Of a DNA stretch of 64,000 nt, positions 63,444 through 64,000 are shown in pieces. The position numbers were made by a program, and so were the translations under genes. A model generated the notes under the pieces. That model saw only the letters and a list, made by a program, of their open reading frames with translations. It made no database searches and was not told the DNA's origin. This DNA comes from Bermanella sp040371755 (GTDB taxonomy: Bacteria > Pseudomonadota > Gammaproteobacteria > Pseudomonadales > Oceanobacteraceae). The stretch is taken from NCBI RefSeq assembly GCF_040371755.1, contig NZ_BAABWE010000002.1, forward strand, positions 186,001-250,000, read 5' to 3'. Each line of letters opens with the position of its first letter. The stretch's first letter is position 1.

Positions 63444-64000
63444 ATGCAGCATGAATTTGCCTGTAAGCATCAATGGCTTTTAAAAGCCAGTTTTGCCCTA
63501 TGCCTATTGTGTATTGTAAGTGTATTAGCGCTAAGCTCTGGTAGCCGACACGACTATGATGACATCATTGAATCCGGTGTTCTTAAAATTGTCACACGTA
63601 ACAGTCCTACCACCTACTACCAAGATAAAGACCAAATATCAGGTTTTGAATATGAACTCGCCTCTATGTTTGCTGATTTCCTAGGCGTAAAACTTGATGT
63701 CACTGTAGCCGACAACCTAGATGACTTAATTGCAGAAGTAGAAACAGGCAATGTGGCCTTTGCCGCAGCTGGCTTGACCGTTACCCCTGAACGCGCAGAA
63801 CGTGTACTGTTCTCATCTAGCTACTTAAATGTGACTCAAAAACTTGTATATCGTATTAGCCAAAAACGCCCAAAAGATTTATCTGCATTAATCAACAAAA
63901 CCATGGTCGTCACTGCACATTCAAGTCACGCCCAATATCTACATGATTTACAGCAAAACACCATGCCAGAACTTACTTGGATTGAGCGTGAAGATGCTGA
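63444..64000 (+). CDS. mltF: Membrane-bound lytic murein transglycosylase F, 3' end beyond window
   Basis: Starts at ATG 63444 after GGGGAGG. The 185 codons visible encode an N-terminal membrane anchor (LLKASFALCLLCIVSVLAL) and the first part of the amino-acid-binding-like domain (GVLKIVTRNSPTTYY, GFEYELASMFADFLGV, GLTVTPERAERVLFSSSYL) that regulates MltF. The catalytic transglycosylase domain lies beyond the edge. Confidence 0.9.
   Translation, partial: MQHEFACKHQWLLKASFALCLLCIVSVLALSSGSRHDYDDIIESGVLKIVTRNSPTTYYQDKDQISGFEYELASMFADFLGVKLDVTVADNLDDLIAEVETGNVAFAAAGLTVTPERAERVLFSSSYLNVTQKLVYRISQKRPKDLSALINKTMVVTAHSSHAQYLHDLQQNTMPELTWIEREDA

Overview
The window reads as chromosome from a marine gammaproteobacterium of moderate GC, most like the Oceanospirillales (Bermanella/Oceanobacter-type). 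The evidence is the gene orders bioBFHCD next to comF, rpsF-rpsR-DUF2232-rplI-dnaB, ftsH-folP-glmM-tpiA-secG-tRNALeu-tRNAfMet-rimP-nusA-infB-rbfA-truB-rpsO-pnp, and purL divergent from mltF, together with EfpL/YeiP, SlyD and SrkA proteins. The genus is an inference. I see no complete phage, insertion sequence or CRISPR array.

Layout. 1-2.4 kb: the 3' part of an HD-GYP response regulator, then a SprA-like putative metalloprotease and a small partner on the minus strand. 2.6-5.1 kb: a three-gene envelope cassette (FixH/YtkA-like lipoprotein, CCGGG-motif beta-barrel, TlpA-like redoxin lipoprotein). 5.1-9.6 kb: complete late biotin operon bioBFHCD. 9.7-13.2 kb: comF, srkA, a small outer-membrane protein and rsmC. 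13.2-17.1 kb: crotonase, nitronate monooxygenase-like protein, HMG-CoA reductase and a divergent Crp/Fnr regulator. 17.1-21.2 kb: the S6/S18/L9/DnaB locus, with two copies of a roughly 175-nt structured, terminator-ended RNA candidate between rplI and dnaB. 21.4-30 kb: serine hydrolase, UPF0178 protein, choice-of-anchor I lipoprotein, AraC regulator, cupin, two unknown lipoproteins and EfpL.

30-35.5 kb: trpDC, then a nitrogen-related set nirC-like / cynS / fused PP2C-kinase, preceded by a candidate sigma54 promoter and NtrC-type site. 35.5-42.3 kb: a periplasmic binding protein plus hybrid histidine kinase, a divergent RutR-like regulator, a bile-acid/sodium-symporter-family carrier and a zinc-finger/pentapeptide/potassium-channel fusion. 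42.4-63.1 kb: slyD, the pnp to metY translation superoperon, secG, tpiA, glmM, folP, ftsH, yhbY and purL. 63.4 kb to the end: the start of mltF.

The most unusual signals are non-coding: (i) the tandem RNA candidates after rplI, whose terminator stems close through G-U pairs only on the minus strand; (ii) a 69-bp tandem repeat array carrying decayed copies of the tRNA-fMet 3' end directly behind metY; (iii) several long imperfect palindromes sharing a core layout but with unrelated stem sequences; (iv) the sigma54/NtrC-like layout upstream of the nitrite/cyanate/kinase set. All functional calls come from reading the sequence; no database search was run.
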